NCBI GenBank assembly: GCA_020342025.1
Contig: CP070840.1
Location: forward strand, 1,734,934-1,740,686
Origin: Deltaproteobacteria bacterium
GTDB lineage: Bacteria > Desulfobacterota > DSM-4660 > Desulfatiglandales > HGW-15
Direction of reading: 5' to 3'
Length of the DNA: 5,753 nt
The number at the start of each line of letters is the position of its first letter. The stretch's first letter is position 1. Of this stretch, positions 4,913-5,753 are shown piece by piece. The notes beneath the pieces were generated by a model that was not told the DNA's origin, made no database searches, and saw nothing but the letters and a program-made list of their open reading frames with translations. Position numbers and translations under genes: made by a program.

Positions 4913-5714
4913 ATATGATGTAATATACGTTAGGTCCTGTACCCAGTTCGGGTTTTCGTTGAATGCTGTAGTGCTCGCGGAGAACCGTTCTTACTTGAGA
5001 ATCTGGATCCGCCAGGTCGCCAAAGTTCAAGGCACCCTCCTTGATCTTGTTGGCCGCCTCCACACATGCCGGAATCTGACCTTTTGCCAATCTCTCCGCG
5101 CACAGATTGCATTTTTCCACCACCCCTCTGACCCTGGTGGGGTATGTCATATTGGTCGGGAAATCCGGATTCAGATCTGCAGGAGCCTTTCGCGGGTCCC
5201 CATAGTTGAAGCTTCTCGCACCAAAGGGACATGCGGCCATACAAAATCGGCATCCGATACACCGATGCTGGTCCATCATGACCACACCATCCTGTTCCCG
5301 CTTCCATGTGGCCGCTGTGGGGCATACCCGACAGCAGGGCGGGTTGGTGCAGTGGTTACAGAGCAGGATGAAGTTTCTGCCGTGATACTTCTCCGTTGCA
5401 TACTCATGGTGCTGGCCCGGAAAGGTATGCTCATAGGTTTCTTTCCAGATCCACTTGATCTCCTGCTTGGGGTTTGCCACCTTGGGGACATTGTGAATGC
5501 GATGACACGCCTCAATGGCCTTGTCCATGATCTCCTCATCCATCTTGGTCATGTCCACCGCCATTCCCCACTTCTGCCCCACTGTCAGGGGAACGTTCTC
5601 CTCGGCGGCGTCAAGGTGACCGGGAGCAAGAAGTTCAAAGGCTGCTTTACCTCCAAGCCCCAGTAAGGCGGAAAACCCAGCAATCCTCAAAAACTCTCTT
5701 CTGTCCATACCCAT
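4911..5714 (-). CDS. dsrO: DsrO, Tat-exported iron-sulfur subunit of the DsrMKJOP complex
   Basis: DsrO is the periplasmic iron-sulfur protein that passes electrons between the DsrJ cytochrome and the DsrP membrane subunit. The 267-residue product starts with a Tat signal: DRREFLR (residues 4-10), a hydrophobic stretch to about 30 and a cleavage region near LDAAEE (34-39). Cluster motifs are C119-x2-C122-x4-C127-x3-C131-P, C152-x2-C155-x2-C158-x3-C162-P, and C202-x2-C205-x11-C217. The fourth ligand expected after C217 in DmsB/PhsB-type relatives is A221, and in the first (N-terminal) motif only C70 remains, so two four-cysteine motifs are complete. The C-terminal RKPELGTGPNVYYII is typical of DsrO. 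The ATG at 5714 is chosen because AAGGAG (5728-5723) lies eight bases upstream; it overlaps the TAA of the preceding dsrJ by one base. A second ATG at 5708 is possible. Confidence 0.95.
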   Translation of the reverse strand: MGMDRREFLRIAGFSALLGLGGKAAFELLAPGHLDAAEENVPLTVGQKWGMAVDMTKMDEEIMDKAIEACHRIHNVPKVANPKQEIKWIWKETYEHTFPGQHHEYATEKYHGRNFILLCNHCTNPPCCRVCPTAATWKREQDGVVMMDQHRCIGCRFCMAACPFGARSFNYGDPRKAPADLNPDFPTNMTYPTRVRGVVEKCNLCAERLAKGQIPACVEAANKIKEGALNFGDLADPDSQVRTVLREHYSIQRKPELGTGPNVYYII

Positions 5715-5753
5715 TACGTCGTCTCCTTGGGTTGAATATGGCAATCCCAGCAG
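5714..5753 (-). CDS. dsrJ: DsrJ-like multiheme cytochrome c, C-terminal end only (5' part outside the window)
   Basis: In a frame different from dsrO the last bases of the window read CWDCHIQPKETT followed by TAA (5716-5714). The CxxCH motif is a haem c attachment site, and the stop codon overlaps the dsrO start codon by one base (TAATG). In dsrMKJOP operons the gene directly before dsrO is dsrJ, a triheme periplasmic cytochrome c, so I take this as its last haem motif. Only 12 codons are visible; the assignment rests on the motif, the frame and the gene order. Confidence 0.78.
   Translation of the reverse strand, partial: CWDCHIQPKETT

Noticed and set aside
4959..5666. A 235-codon open frame on the plus strand opposite dsrO
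   Set aside because: It lies wholly antisense to dsrO, whose frame carries clear Tat and iron-sulfur motifs. The opposite frame has no family features.

Overview
The window looks like a chromosomal segment of an anaerobic, sulfate- or sulfur-respiring bacterium, most likely a Desulfobacterota (former Deltaproteobacteria) member. The main evidence is the end of a dsrMKJOP-type operon on the minus strand: the last codons of a DsrJ-like multiheme cytochrome, all of dsrO and all of dsrP. A periplasmic tetraheme cytochrome c3, a small 2[4Fe-4S] ferredoxin and [NiFe]-hydrogenase maturation genes fit the same lifestyle. I do not assign a genus.

Layout, left to right. Bases 1-867 (+) hold the 3' part of a signalling protein with a cyclic-nucleotide-binding domain and a degenerate GGDEF domain; its start lies outside the window. 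Next come a hydrogenase maturation endopeptidase (953-1477, +) and hypC (1516-1749, +), separated by an imperfect palindromic element that supplies the last codons of the protease. After a good sigma70-type promoter comes a tetraheme cytochrome c3 (1884-2309, +), closed by a strong bidirectional terminator (2345-2384). A second, GC-rich palindrome (2406-2449) separates it from a ferredoxin gene on the minus strand (2483-2671). The 251-base gap 2672-2922 carries two candidate divergent promoters whose -35 boxes form an inverted repeat. The plus-strand one would serve a VOC-superfamily protein (2923-3513). Bases 3514-3742 hold a symmetrical array of octamer repeats (four copies on each side, inverted) and a bidirectional terminator. 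From there to the right edge the minus strand reads dsrJ (end only), dsrO, dsrP.

How the genes fit together. DsrMKJOP is the membrane complex of sulfite/sulfate reduction: DsrO is the exported iron-sulfur subunit, DsrP the quinone-interacting NrfD-like membrane subunit and DsrJ the periplasmic cytochrome. The tetraheme cytochrome c3 is the usual periplasmic electron acceptor of [NiFe] hydrogenases, and the protease and HypC mature such hydrogenases, so the left half reads as a hydrogen-oxidation accessory block. No hydrogenase structural gene is present here. The ferredoxin is a generic cytoplasmic electron carrier. The VOC protein keeps a full set of metal ligands but its substrate cannot be read from sequence.

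I found no clear sign of a wholly new system, CRISPR array, tRNA, rRNA or complete insertion sequence. The items most worth a second look are the c-di-GMP-receptor-like degenerate GGDEF domain, the two palindromic repeat elements, and the inverted octamer array.
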